Shown here piece after piece: positions 23,613 to 34,713 of a stretch of DNA of 64,000 nucleotides. Origin of the DNA: Crotalaria pallida (taxonomy: Eukaryota; Streptophyta; Magnoliopsida; Fabales; Fabaceae); contig CM075652.1 of the NCBI GenBank assembly GCA_037953625.1, forward strand, positions 12,916,501 through 12,980,500, given 5' to 3'. The position numbers and the translations under genes were made by a program. The first letter of the stretch is position 1. Each line of letters begins with the position of its first letter. The notes under the pieces were generated by a model. The model had not been told where the DNA came from, did not search any database, and was given only the letters and a program-made list of their open reading frames with translations.

Positions 23613-24225
23613 AAACACACAAGTCCCACAACCATCCTTGCAGATCTTCTTTGCCCTTGGTTTTAAAATTAATTGTTTCGTTTTCAAGTATCTACTTTGT
23701 TGTCATTTACTTTCATGTTTCTATGTTTAAGTCATTTCAAAGCTTTTTGTACTTACATTCACTGCTTGTAGACAATTGAAGGAACTCAATGAAGAACTCT
23801 TTTGCAGCATTTCTGTTTCAAACTCTATCTTTCTGTTAACGTACTAGCCCTCTCCTCTCGGCTCGCCACCGAGTCGAACTGGGTTGTTTATACATCTCCT
23901 TCCAACAGGGACTTATAAACAAAAACCACAAGTACTTTAAGAGATGTCCGACTAAAAAAGCTTAACAGTTTTTACAGTTGAGGACCGAGGATCCCACCTT
24001 GGCCAAAGGTTGGAGATCCGAAATCTCGATAACAGTTTATAACGAAGAAAAAGATAAAACTCGGCTATACTTGAGTTATGAAGCCAAAAAGCATAATGAA
24101 TTGCAAACTTAAAAACAATCAAGTACGGAAGAGGATTAACATTCAGATCATTAACATACTGATCAAATTACAAAAAGATTAACATCTTTACTAAATTACA
24201 AATAAAGGGATAAAAAGAAAAGGGT

Positions 24226-26721
24226 CTACTCTTCGTCATCAAAAAGCACAATTGACGACCCATCAAAATCAACTTCATCCTCATTCGCCAAGTCCAAAGG
24301 ATTCGGAAGATTAGGTGCTGACAAATCCATTCCCCCGTCCCCTCGACCATAATCAACAACACGACCATCCACAATCCCAAAGGTCGGATTTGCTCCTATA
24401 ACCCGAATCCCTGGGTTCATAAAGCTTAGCTGCTGGACAACATTAACAAAGGAATCTATTGTCGCATGAACCCAATTAAACTGATTCTGCTTGGCCAAAA
24501 CTTTGTGCTTTAATGCCTTCCGACGCATCCTAGCAAGATCACCTTGCAATCGGGTCACAGCATTTTAAGATTCAGCCAGCAGCCCTTGGACTCCTTCCAA
24601 TTCAGTGTTTCGGCGATGAGCCTCAGCCAGCTCTTCTTGGGCAGTCTGCAGCAACCTCTCCGCCTCGGTTTTCATTCTGACTGCATCTTCCTTTGCTTTT
24701 TTAATTTCCTCATTAGCCTCTTCAGCAATTTCTCGTGCTTTCTCGGATTCAGTAAGGTTCATTTGAAGCTCGGAATTAGCATCCGTCAATGCCTGGGTAC
24801 CAGCTTGATATTCCTTGATTTGATTAAGTAGAACTTCCTCCCGAACGTCAGAAGCCCTCCTTTTTTCCTTCTTAGCCGGCGGCAGAGTAGCGCTAATGTC
24901 TACAGCATTTTCCGCGATATGGAAAGCGTAACTAGCCGCCCTCAGCATATCCTTGCCCAAAATACGACAGTTATTTTTCAAAGTATGTGCAGATTGGCTC
25001 AAGAGCCTCTTCTTGTCATTGGGAGTATAAACCATATTAACAAATTTTTCTTGCAACTTCCGAGCCCAGACAGTTTCCTCCGAGGGATCAGATATGTCAA
25101 ACCACAAATACTTCTTTTCCGAGGATGACTTCAACGACTTTAACAATTAGACCGCCTTACCCTTTCCCTTATCCAGCCTAGCCTTCTTGGCCAGGGGTTC
25201 TCGGTCTTCTTCCTCCTCTTCCTCATCACGTTGACAAGGGGAACACTAGTGACGATATTGTCGACAGGCGCAATATGTGCCGACATATCCTGCACAACCT
25301 CGGCACCGGAAGGTGGTACCATTGCAACAGTAACGGACTGAGTAGCCTCGCTGGAAGCTGCCACGCTCAGGGATCCAGCTGCCTCGTCCAGCTTGATCAT
25401 GGCAAGTTCTCTCATACGAGCAGTGGCTTTGTTCATCTTAGACATTCTAACTGCAAAAGCAAAAAAGGGTTAAAAAAATAAAAAAAATTATTATTACCAA
25501 GTTCAGGTTTCACAAGTTCTTTTGGCAGTATAACAATATTTCTAATGTCGACCTGGCCGTTCGACTTGAGATACTTGTAAAAAGTATCACAGGTGTGCCT
25601 CTCGGCATCAGACAATTCCTTATATAATGATATTGATACAACTTTGGATGCCTATTAAAAAAATCGTGAGACCAGGATAGGGAAAACCGAGGCCGATCGT
25701 CCTCCATAAACCAGCAAACCCCCTCACCGACAAACTTTGTACTTAAAAAACAGCGGCTTAAAAGTCTTCCAAGAATCAATGAACTTGGCAAATAGAGCAT
25801 GGTCGTTACGAGCCTTCAGTGACACCCACACCCTCTTCGTCGACCCTTTCTCAAAAACGTTGATTTGAGGAACATGTAACCATAGAAACGCTCGGATGGA
25901 GCACGCTAACCTCAACGCCTCACAAAACCTTTGGAACGCTCGGGCAAAAGCCCAACCACTAGGAGTATTTGAGTGGGAGCTAGAAGCAGCCGTCATAACA
26001 TAGCAGTTTCAAATGGCGTAAAAGGCATCTTGATGCCTAATCTTATAACGACTTCAAATTCTTTACTATTATCCTCAATCAAAGTGCACACCCGGTCATT
26101 AACTGACGGAGCACTAATAGTATAGGAAGTCCCAGCATCATCTCCTGGACATGGGAGCACATAAGCCCGGATATGACTTAGATTGTCGGCAACCAAATCC
26201 GATCTCGTATCGAGCACCTCTCGGTCAACCCAGTCATAAACTTCTGCGTTGGGTGGTAAAGGATACTCCTGAGGATGCATGATGCACCAACGAACCATAC
26301 CTGGGGAAAGGGAACATGACTCGGCGTCAGAATCTATAAAATTAACATCCCTAGACACCCTAACCCTAGTTCGATTCACCCTATAGCTGAGCCGACTACA
26401 TCTTCCCCTAACCTTTATGGCTTTCCCCCAGAAAGGTTTCTCCCAGGAGCGATTTGAGGACCGCGACGCTACTTGCGCCCGTTCCTCCGCCAGTTGATAC
26501 ACTAACCTTCTACGGTCTTCATCTGCAGAATTTTGGGGAAATTCTACGGCTAACGATGTTTCCACCGAAGGATCTGCCACACGATGGCGAAAAGGGGAGG
26601 GGAGGAAGTCTAAAACCTCTATTCCAGAAGAGGAAGACGATGAGGAAGAAGAGGAATCATCAATATCACTCAAATTCAAAACTTTAGACCACCTCTCATA
26701 CCATGACCACTTGCTACCCAT
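24226..26721 (-). pseudogene. Antisense ORF of Retand element (gypsy-type transposon domain, coiled-coil tail), broken
   Basis: It is read against the element. The N-terminus (26721-25993) has a Ser-rich run (about residues 22-32) and then LGIKMPFTPFETAML, continuing in another frame at 25996-25724 as NTPSGWAFARAFQRFCEALRL. This is the pattern of the Pfam 'putative gypsy type transposon' domain. Further frames follow at 25800-25510 (FSLSWSHDFFNRHPKLYQYHY) and 25445-24565, then a long Glu/Lys/Ala-rich heptad-like coiled coil (25146-24565), a TAA at 24563, and an acidic tail (24558-24226). At least one frameshift and one stop make it non-functional. A GT...TTTTGCAG interval of about 47 bp at 25497-25451 looks like an intron, though it is short for a plant. 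Its role in the element's life cycle is not known to me. Confidence 0.7.
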
Positions 26722-27457
26722 AACCGTAACTCTAGAAAATCCAGAAAAAACACAAAAAGTTCAGAAAAACCAGAAAACCAGACGAACTTAGAAACCCAGA
26801 AAAGAAAAGTCTATCACAAAAAGAAAGGAAAAGGACAAAATCAAAAGGTTCAGATCAAATACTTGTGACGAAAGGGAAATTGACACGAACTGGTTAGCGA
26901 AGCAAGAAGGAGCAACGACGCCAGAGAAAGGAGATGACAGAGGGAAGATTGTGTGAATATGACTGGAGGAAAATGAGGAATGCTAGAATGGAAACTGCAG
27001 AAAGCAAAAAGGAAGAATCAGGATGCATAGGTTGAAAAGAAGTGGAAAAGGGAAAACGAAAAGGCAGTTAAGTTTTAAAAAAAACTTCCCCCCTCCCACG
27101 ATCTCTTTGGGTACGTAAATGGGTCTGGCAATCCCGAAAAGCCCATTACTATATTGAGCCACAGAAAACAAAACGTGGCATCCAGCCATAGGTCAAAATT
27201 TTCAAAAAACCAAAAAAGACAACAGGCGCAATAATGGCATATCTGACATCTAGGACACGTGCCAGTAGGAAGGGATCCAAACGTCTCTTTGCCTAGATGA
27301 AAGGACATTGGAGTAGACTAAAGGATATTAGGATACAAAGGCAAATCATTATTTCACCTCCACTAAAAGCACTCAGCCCACTCTGACCTTATCTGATCGA
27401 TACGAGACTCTCAGCTCGGCTCAAGACTCAAACAGTCTTACCAAGCTATGGGGCTTA

Positions 27458-27948
27458 TGTGGTGGACCGGCCCTCGGTCCTACCCCTACAGTAGCTAGCC
27501 GACCAGAATAAGCTATTCTAAGGACTGTGCCTACTCAGGCCGAGCATTCGTTCAAGTACACACCCCAGCAGGCTTGGACCGACCACAAGGACTTTACCCC
27601 TTGAGAGTCCGAGCTATGGGTGCGTGAATCCAACTTGCCACGGGGATAAGGCCTTCTAATATTGGATAAGGATGAATGACTCATCCCCCTATCCTATAAG
27701 GGCCACATCAGCAGCCTAACTAGACCTCCATACAGGCCCATAAGGTACAATGCCACCCCTATAAATAGCTGTCTCCAGCTAGGGGCTTAGGTACGTTCTC
27801 TCACTCCCTAATTGCTCACTTGCACACACCAGTGATTAGGGAAACCCTAGTTATCCCAACTGGATATCTAGAATGCCTAAAGAATCATACAATAATCTCA
27901 GATCATACCCTAGTTCTCAGGTCATTCCATATCTTTGAGCTAACAACA
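27458..27948 (+). repeat. 3' LTR of the Tat/Retand fragment
   Basis: It begins TGTGGTGGACCGG. CCCCTATAAATAGC (TATA box) is near 27757-27770, and CACACACCAGTGATTAGGG lies about 60 bases further on, in the same relative position as in the left element's LTR. The right end is placed at TAACAACA by shape only and may be off by tens of bases. The 5' LTR partner is missing. Confidence 0.65.
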
Positions 27949-27994
27949 GATCTTATACACTACATTTTGCATCTTTGTTTGGTTAATGTTGTAG

Positions 27995-28247
27995 TTACTC
28001 CTTCCGTTAAAGACACTTTTGGTAAATTTCACGTTCATCAAGAAAGTTAATTAATTTAGTTAATGATATTGTAAATACGTTATTTGATATGCATTTTAAA
28101 AACTAATTCTATTGGAATCGAAACTACCATTAAATATGCTAATTAGTTAATGTTGTTGAGAATCTAAGAAGTGTTAAATAAATAAGGGGGTTTATAAAAA
28201 AATTAATTAATTGTTATTGAAAATTATTGTGCTCTTCATATCTCTTT
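27995..28247. mobile_element. Stowaway-like MITE, copy 1
   Basis: It opens ACTCCTTCCGTTAAAGACAC and runs through TTTCACGTTCATCAAGAAAG to a degenerate end where copy 2 begins. It matches copy 2 along most of its length with many substitutions, so it is the older copy. Confidence 0.6.
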
Positions 28248-28520
28248 TACTCCCTCCGTCTCTAAATATAAGACCTCTTTGGGGATTTCACGTCCATTAA
28301 GAAAGTGGAATAATTTAGTTAATTGTATTGAAAATGTGAACTTTTGATATGTAATTTCAAAATTACCCATTAATATTATTGGGAATATAAAAAGTGTTAA
28401 ATAAATGGGGGTATTTGTGGAGAAAAGTAATAATGATAATTGAAAATTGGCAAAGAGTCTTATAAATAGGGTCAAAATAAAAGTGTCAAAAGAGTCTTAT
28501 ATTTAGGGTCGGTGGTAATA
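28248..28520. mobile_element. Stowaway-like MITE, copy 2
   Basis: It opens TACTCCCTCCGTCTCTAAAT, the typical Stowaway terminus with a TA target, and closes AGTCTTATATTTAGGGTCGG then TGGTA, a diverged inverted copy of the start. The pieces at 8810-8900 and 32000-32053 (ending AGGGATCGGAGGGAGT) come from the same family. Confidence 0.65.
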
Positions 28521-29792
28521 TTAGTTTATGACAATTATCATCTTTACGAAGTTAAACAAGTGAAATTAGATTAAAAATATTGTTGATTTAAAAAGAAAAA
28601 TGTAAAATGATAGTTGAGTTTGTGATAGTGAACAACACAATTCTAAATGGAGTAAGAGCTAATTTCTCAGGCCCTTACTTTATATTATTAGTTTATACCA
28701 CATAATCCCTCGACCATCTCGTGTGGACGATTTCAACCCACACGGTATAAATTATGACACTTTCAATTTTTTATTAAATACAAATTTATTAAAAAATTGA
28801 TAAAACCAATAATAGTTTTCCGTTACTCTTTCTCACGTGTACACCCGCCAAAACAAGAAGCTCAAATCTCTTCTCTAGTAAGCTTCTCTTTTCTCTGGAG
28901 ATAGAATCTTTACTCTCTCCGACTTCTTTTTAATAGAAGCTACACAACTTCTCATCTCCTTTGCACCTTCACATCTCATTTGCACTCTTCTTCCCTTTGC
29001 ACGTTCACATCTCTATTACGAGTTAAGATTTTCATTTTTCAGTTCAAATCATTCATTCTCCTCTCTTATTTCTTTTGATCTTCCCTCTTTATCTTGTCAC
29101 CCGCACAACAACAATTTTTCCAAAAATTAACTTAATTCAATGGAGCTGAGTGGTTAGTAAAAAAACCTAGAAGGAAAGCTATGGATAAATGTATGGTTAA
29201 TGAGGTGGGTACCAAAAGTTGTTGCATTTCTTCATTCATTTGCTATTTTATAGTTATTTTATTCTTCATTTTAATCGTTGATGGTGATGGGGTTTGATTT
29301 TTATGGTGATGGAGTTTGCGATTTCAATTCCGATATTTGTTTACTTTAATTCTTATAATTAATCATTTAGTTCAATTACTTACGTCACTATATATTAAAT
29401 TTTATAGTACCTTGATGACTGCTTGTACATCGTGTACATTGGTGAGTTGCTGGACAAAGCCAAGGAGGAATGAGTTGCTTAAATGCTTGATGATGAATTA
29501 CCTTATATTTTAGATTTGTGTGTGATACTTGATCATTTGGATATATAGTAGACTTTAATTGATGTGCACTAATGTCAGTATGTTGTCCTTTTAGCATGAT
29601 TATTAATTTATAAGTGCTACTACTTTGTGTATTTATGTTTATTCAAATTTATATTTATATATATATTGATTTTTTTAATAGAAAAAATTTAGGTGACTTG
29701 GGCTTCGGGGGCTCACCAGGGTCAGGGCAGGCTCGGGGTTCAAAGAGCGTTTACATATAATATATTGATTTTATAGTTTTATATTTGATGAA
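28521..29792. other. Stretch without a supported gene
   Basis: 28640-28760 has a diverged TA-rich piece. 28860-29100 is CT-rich, like a plant 5' leader, and is followed by ATGGAGCTGAGTGG at 29140, but that frame closes at once (TAG within a few codons). No conserved protein is recognised on either strand. Confidence 0.4.
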
Positions 29793-30623
29793 TATATGTT
29801 CAAAGGAAAAAAATTACATCCAATTCTGGTTTTGGTTACACAACAATAACATACCTTTGGTTTCTAAAAAAAAATCAGCTTACATAAGATCCTGATTATT
29901 GAAAAATATTAAAAAAAAATTCCCCTTATATAAGAGCTCGGTTCATGAAAAATAAATCCAGTTTGTATAAGATCCCGATCCAGTTGAAAAAATGATCTCG
30001 CTTTATTAGTATTTACAGTCTCAGTTCTGCGTTTTTGAAATACCGAGATCCTACAAAGATATGTAAAATATGAAAAAGAATTAAGAAAGGAATGTGTGAG
30101 AGGAAAAGAACAGAAAGTAATGAAGAGAAGAAAGTTAATAAATGGAAAATAGAAAAGTAAAGAAAATGAGAAGGAAAACTAAATGAATGCTTCAATGCTT
30201 GTACGAGGATGATTCGATTGAGAATGCAATGATGCGAACTATTTGATTATTGTGTATGGCTTAGTATGTCCCTATGTCTTAGAAACTGCACCTCCTTACT
30301 GTTTTTATATAGGTACTGAGCCCGAACTTGCATAGTTTCCGGCCGAGCAGAAATACTCTCCCTTCCATGGAGAGTATGTAGTTGTAGTTAGGACATGATA
30401 TGTATCATGATATGTATCATGTCCTAGGTATCATGTCCTAGGCCAGTTATTTTGGGGTTTGATTATGTGATGACTATTTTGTAAGAAAATGTAAATATTA
30501 TTTTGGGTGCTAAAATATAACATCGGGTTGGCCTAGGACCACTCCTTTTGGGAAAGGAGTTCTTTTGGGAAAATAATAATTTTCGCAACTTGTTAATATT
30601 TTATGAAACTCTGATGTGAATGG
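29793..30623 (+). repeat. Direct repeat copy A (part of a long LTR)
   Basis: The 831-bp copy is nearly identical to copy B at 30883-31682. Copy A has an extra ATGATATGTATC-type duplication within the GGACATG...CATGTCC palindrome near 30400. The small reversed ORF it carries is repeated in both copies and is not a real gene. The GGTACTGAGCCCG...GGCCGAGCAG segment resembles the R/U5 part of the long LTRs at 37666 and 43660. Confidence 0.85.
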
Positions 30624-30882
30624 CATCCGTTACGAGCACAAATATCCGCAAATAGTTGCGGCCTGCGAGTATGGGCATCGGTATGCACTACCCGCGCCTG
30701 TGGGTACCCATACCCATCCATACTCGAAAGTGCTATTTAGCCAAAAATTTATTTACACAATTTAATTTTAACCAATGAATAATAAAATTATTAATATCCT
30801 TGAATTAGCTTATATAAATTAACTTAAATAAATTCAAATGAATTTGATTTAATTCTCGTGCATAGCATGGGTACTACACTAG
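30624..30882 (+). mobile_element. Helitron 3' tail between the two repeat copies
   Basis: A hairpin CTCGTGC/ATA/GCATGGG at 30855-30871 (seven pairs, two of them G-T) is followed by TACTACA and CTAG at 30879-30882, then T. That is a Helitron 3' terminus. No TC start is found at 30624, where the sequence jumps out of copy A. Confidence 0.55.
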
Positions 30883-31682
30883 TATATGTTCAAAGGAAAA
30901 AAATTACATCCAATTCTGGTTTTGGTTACACAACAATAACATACCTTTGGTTTCTAAAAAAAAAATAAGCTTACATAAGATCCTGATTATTGAAAAATAT
31001 TAAAAAAAAATCCCCTTATATAAGAGCTCGGTTCATGAAAAATAAATCCAGTTTGTATAAGATCCCGGTCTAGTTGAAAAAATGATCTCGCTTTATTAGT
31101 ATTTACAGTCTCAGTTCTGTGTTTTTGAAATACCGAGATCCTACAAAGATATGTAAAATAGGAAAAAGAATTAAGAAAGGAATGTGTGAGAGGAAAATAA
31201 CAGAAAGTAATGAAGTGAAGAAAGTTAATAAATGGAAAATAGAAAAGTAAAGAAAATGAGAAGGAAAACTAAATGAATGCTTCAATGCTTGTACGAGGAT
31301 GATTCGATTGAGAATGCAATGATGTGAACTATTTGATTATTGTGTATGGCTTAGTATGTCCCTATGTCTTAGAAACTGCACCTCCTTACTGTTTTTATAT
31401 AGGTACTGAGCCCAAACTTGCACAGTTTCCGGCCGAGCAGAAATACTCTCCTTCCCATGGAGAGTATGTAGTTGTAGTTAGGACATGTATCATGTCCTAG
31501 GCCAGTTATTTTGGGGTTTGATTATGTGATGACTATTTTGTAAGAAAATGTAAATATTATTTTGGGTGCTAAAATGTAACATCGGGTTGGCCTAGGACCA
31601 CTCCTTTTGGGAAAGGTGTTCTTTTGGGAAAATAATAATTTTCGCAACTTATTAATATTTTATGAAACTCTGATGTGAATGG
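30883..31682 (+). repeat. Direct repeat copy B (part of a long LTR)
   Basis: The 800-bp copy begins exactly at the base after the Helitron CTAG and continues without a break into the LTR end at 31886, so B is in the original context. It carries a short palindrome, GGACATG-TAT-CATGTCC. Confidence 0.85.
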
Positions 31683-31886
31683 TTTACTGATGATATATGA
31701 TGATATGATGAGCCCGGTGGACTATTCTGTTTAAATGTGGTTATGGTTTTGGGAATATCCATAAAAAAATTAAACTCCACCCAATTTCATGAGAATTTTA
31801 AAAGTAAGCAAGAGTTTATAAAAGAAATTTTTAAGTGTCTAATTAATCATGGGTAATTAAGGGTAATGATAAAGTAGGGTGTAACA
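31683..31886 (+). repeat. 3' end of a long LTR
   Basis: It follows copy B and ends AGTAGGGTGTAACA, like the ends of the other long LTRs here. No PBS follows, so this is a solo or truncated LTR. Its start was not identified. Confidence 0.5.
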
Positions 31887-32078
31887 AGCCTGATATGCTA
31901 ATGGATTACAGCCTACGTCTGAAACAAAATTTTGAATTTTTAAACGTAGTAATCGATTACCCTGAGATGCTAATCGATTACTAAGGGTGAAAAGTCTTAA
32001 AAAATGGGAGAGATTTTGGTCAAAAGGTGCTTATATTAGGGATCGGAGGGAGTGCCGGTGTTATTTTGTTAGATCCAG
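31887..32078. other. Short intergenic piece with TAATCGATTAC palindromes and a MITE end
   Basis: Two copies of TAATCGATTAC lie at about 31950-31982. 32000-32053 is the right end of a Stowaway-like MITE (GGATCGGAGGGAGT). Confidence 0.5.
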
Positions 32079-32850
32079 AAATGGACCGAATAAAACTTAA
32101 CGACTAAATTGTCACTTTAGTCCTTTACTTTGTAGGGAGCTTTCATTTTAGTCCCTGATTTTTCAATAATTCCTTTTTAGTCCCTCATTTTGAAAAAAGT
32201 TACTCACATTAGTCTCTGACAACGTTTTCCGTTTATAGACGTTAACGTCGCCGTTAATTTATAATATCGTATTTCATTTTAGTCCCTAACTTAAAATTTT
32301 TAATTCACTTTAGTCCCTCACTATATCGTGTTTCATTTTAGTCCCTAACTTAAAAATTTTAATTCACTTTAGTCCCTCACAATATTAACAATGATGTTTC
32401 TTTCTCTTTTCTCTTGTAGTGTGACTACCTTAAAAATATTGACTGTTCTTCTTGCTATTTTGTAAACTAACTTTATAGTTTATATAAGCACTGATTCAAA
32501 ACTTTGCACTTGAAGACATCAATAGGAAAGTTTCTTTCGGATGAGCACTTCAGAGTACATTATTTCATTATCCATATAACTAGTATGTTTTTCCTCTAAA
32601 CTCTTTAATGTTTTAGTTTTTTTTTATAAGCTCTTTAGTGTTTTAGTTATCTATCCATGCGTGAACTAACCGGAATCCCACAGACAACAAGTTAAGATAT
32701 ATGAAGGGCAGCGCCTCTGTTTGATAGGCTTGTGTTTAACAATGTATTCCATATACACATTACACTTATGAAATTTGCACATAGTTTGATTTCAAAACTA
32801 AAACATTGTTGTAACAAAAAAAAAACTAAAACATTGTTTGTATTGATAGA

Positions 32851-32967
32851 CAAAACAAGCACTAGGTGAACGAGTTCGTCTTGCTATCAAGAGCTGCTCC
32901 TTTGCCTAGGCATGTGGAGGAATTTTTGAGGATAACTAATGGATCTACATTATCACAAGGATATGGT
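32851..32967 (+). pseudogene. Captured exon fragment of a long-chain acyl-CoA synthetase gene
   Basis: It encodes TKQALGERVRL, then after a one-base frameshift LLSRAAPLPRHVEEFLRITN and GSTLSQGYG. This is the conserved segment just before the AMP-binding Y-G-x-T-E motif of plant long-chain acyl-CoA synthetases, where the family reads SGAAPLPRHVEEF and LSQGYGLTE. The Gly after Ser is replaced by Arg and similarity stops right after YG. An AG acceptor-like site (TTGATAG) precedes the first codon, so an intron-exon piece was captured, not a cDNA. It is not functional. The downstream codons to 33046 are unrelated. Confidence 0.75.
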
Positions 32968-33490
32968 ATGACGTTTGAATATCAAGCTAAACAAATTGGG
33001 GGAGTTTACAACATTTTGGTAATGACTCTTAAACAAAGAACTCAATAGAATATTTTTGAATCAAAAATATTGATACTTTCATATGCAAAGCTTGGATGGA
33101 GTCAATGTTTATATAAACTATAAATTTAGTTTAAAGAATAGCAAGAATAACATACAGTCAATATTTTTATGGTAGTCACACTACAAGAGAAAAGCGAAAG
33201 AAACATCATTGTTATTATAGTGAGGGACTAAAGTGAATTAAAATTTTTAAGTTAGGGACTAAAATGAAACATGATATAATGAGGGACTAAAGTGAATTAA
33301 AAATTTTAAGTTAGGAACTAAAATGAAATCTGATATTATAAATTAACTGCGACGTTAACGTCTATAAACGGAAAACGTTGTCAGGGACTAACGTGAGTAA
33401 CTTTTTTCAAGGTGAGGGATTAAAAAGGAATTATTGAAAAGTCAGAGATTAAAATAAAAGCTCTTACAAAGTGAGGGACTAAAGTGACAG

Positions 33491-33823
33491 TGTTGGCAAT
33501 ATAAATAAATTGCCTTAGTTAAATAAACTTAAAAAAAACACACACAACACAAACTTTAGGGACTCGTTGGAGTTTTCCCTATTTTTATTAATATTTTTCT
33601 TTCTGAATGTTACAAATACTTTTCTCTGTGAATCTTTTTCTTTTCTCAATGTTATTATTACAAATGAATGCATGTCCTTTTATACTAAAGCATTTGCTAA
33701 AAAATAGAAGCTTGCATGCTGTTACACCTCCTATTCTCATGGTCAAAATCTAATTGTAAGAATAACAAACTTTAATTTAGCAAACGCGGAGAGAACACGG
33801 TAAGGCAAGTTTAGTTTCTAACA
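33491..33823 (-). repeat. Copia 3' LTR (333 bp)
   Basis: On the plus strand it runs TGTTGGCAATATAAAT to TTTCTAACA. The polyprotein stop codon lies a few codons inside this LTR. Confidence 0.92.
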
Positions 33824-33838
33824 TCCTCCCTTAAACTT
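33824..33838 (-). promoter_or_regulatory. Copia polypurine tract
   Basis: The minus strand reads AAGTTTAAGGGAGGA immediately before the 3' LTR, as expected for plus-strand priming. Confidence 0.75.
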
Positions 33839-34708
33839 GGCTTCATCATTCCGAGCATATTTTTCAATTTCAAGAACAAATTAGTTTTGAGTGGCTTCGT
33901 GAAAATATCTGCTACTTGATCTTCGGAAGAGCAATACTCCACCACGATTTCTTTGTCTCTGATCAAGTCTCGAATGAAATGATGTTTGATGTCAATATGC
34001 TTCCTACGTCCATGAAGCACTGGATTCTTTGATAAAGCAATAGTCGATTTATTATCACAAAATATCTGTGTCGGGCCACCTTGTTGATGTTGCAGTTCAC
34101 CCAATATTCTTCTCAACCAAACTGCTTGAGTAGCACAGTTAGTTGCGGCAATGTACTCTGCTTCTGCAGTTGAAAGTGCAGCGACTTGTTGTTTCTTGGA
34201 AGACCAAGAAAATACTCCTGAGCCAAGGTGAAAAACATAACCCGATGTGTTTTTTTGAGTTTCAGTTTCACCTGCCCAGTCACTGTCTGTGTATCCAATT
34301 AACTCAGGTTTATTTGAACTTGAATAAAAAATACCTTCGTCGATTGTGCCTTTGATATATCTCAGGATTCTCTTTGCAGCTTGCCAATGCGATTGTCTCG
34401 GTGACTCCATGAATCTGCTAATGAGGCCGACTCCATAGACTATATCAGGTCTTGTAGCAGTCAAATACCTGAGACTTCCGACTAGCATTCTGAAATGAGT
34501 TGAGTCAACAAGATCGCCACCACATTCTTTTGTTAACTTTAGTCTTTCCTCGACAGGTGTGAGCATCGGCTTAGAAGCCTCCATCTTGAATTTCTTTAAA
34601 ACATCTTTTGCATATTTATTTTGAGATATAAAAATCCCTTCATTTGTTTGTTTTACATCAATGCCTAGAAAGTAGGACATTAGGCCCATATCTGTCATTT
34701 CAAATTGA
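33824..34708 (-). pseudogene. Copia reverse transcriptase end and RNase H
   Basis: It resumes the RT frame directly after the insertion: MTDMGLMSYFLGIDVKQT, GSLRYLTATRPDIVYGVG, then RNase H (GYTDSDWAGE, STAEAEYIAA, FCDNKSTIALSKNPV, HIDIKHHFIRD) and the usual ending DQVADIFTKPLK. There are no stops. Because the target duplication GTTGA is counted once, the codons on both sides join in one frame, which shows that the RT was open when the second element inserted. Confidence 0.92.
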
Positions 34709-34713
34709 GTTGA

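Larger units (their letters stand above)
23256..27948 (+). mobile_element. Tat/Retand gypsy element, 3' part with antisense ORF and 3' LTR
   Basis: A 5'-truncated element. The end of integrase (23262-23612) is followed by a 0.6-kb spacer, then an antisense gene (26721 down to 24226), another spacer, and the 3' LTR (27458 to about 27948). An extra ORF running against the genome between pol and the 3' LTR is a known feature of Retand-type elements. The LTR start (TGTGGTGGAC) and its CACACACCAGTGATTAGGG block match the LTR at 3227-3774. Confidence 0.8.

Noticed and set aside
24168..24831. Plus-strand and other-frame ORFs over the Retand antisense gene
   Set aside because: They are shadows of the antisense coiled-coil frame.
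28860..29520. Possible host gene leader and first exon (CT-rich run then ATGGAGCTGAG)
   Set aside because: The frame stops within a few codons and no downstream exon is recognised.
30013..31285. Two identical 60-codon minus-strand ORFs
   Set aside because: They are the same hydrophobic low-complexity frame duplicated with copies A and B of the LTR repeat.
33178..33192. CACTACAAGAG as a second CACTA terminus
   Set aside because: It is mirrored at 32417-32427 within the foldback arms, so it is internal arm sequence and not a CACTA end.
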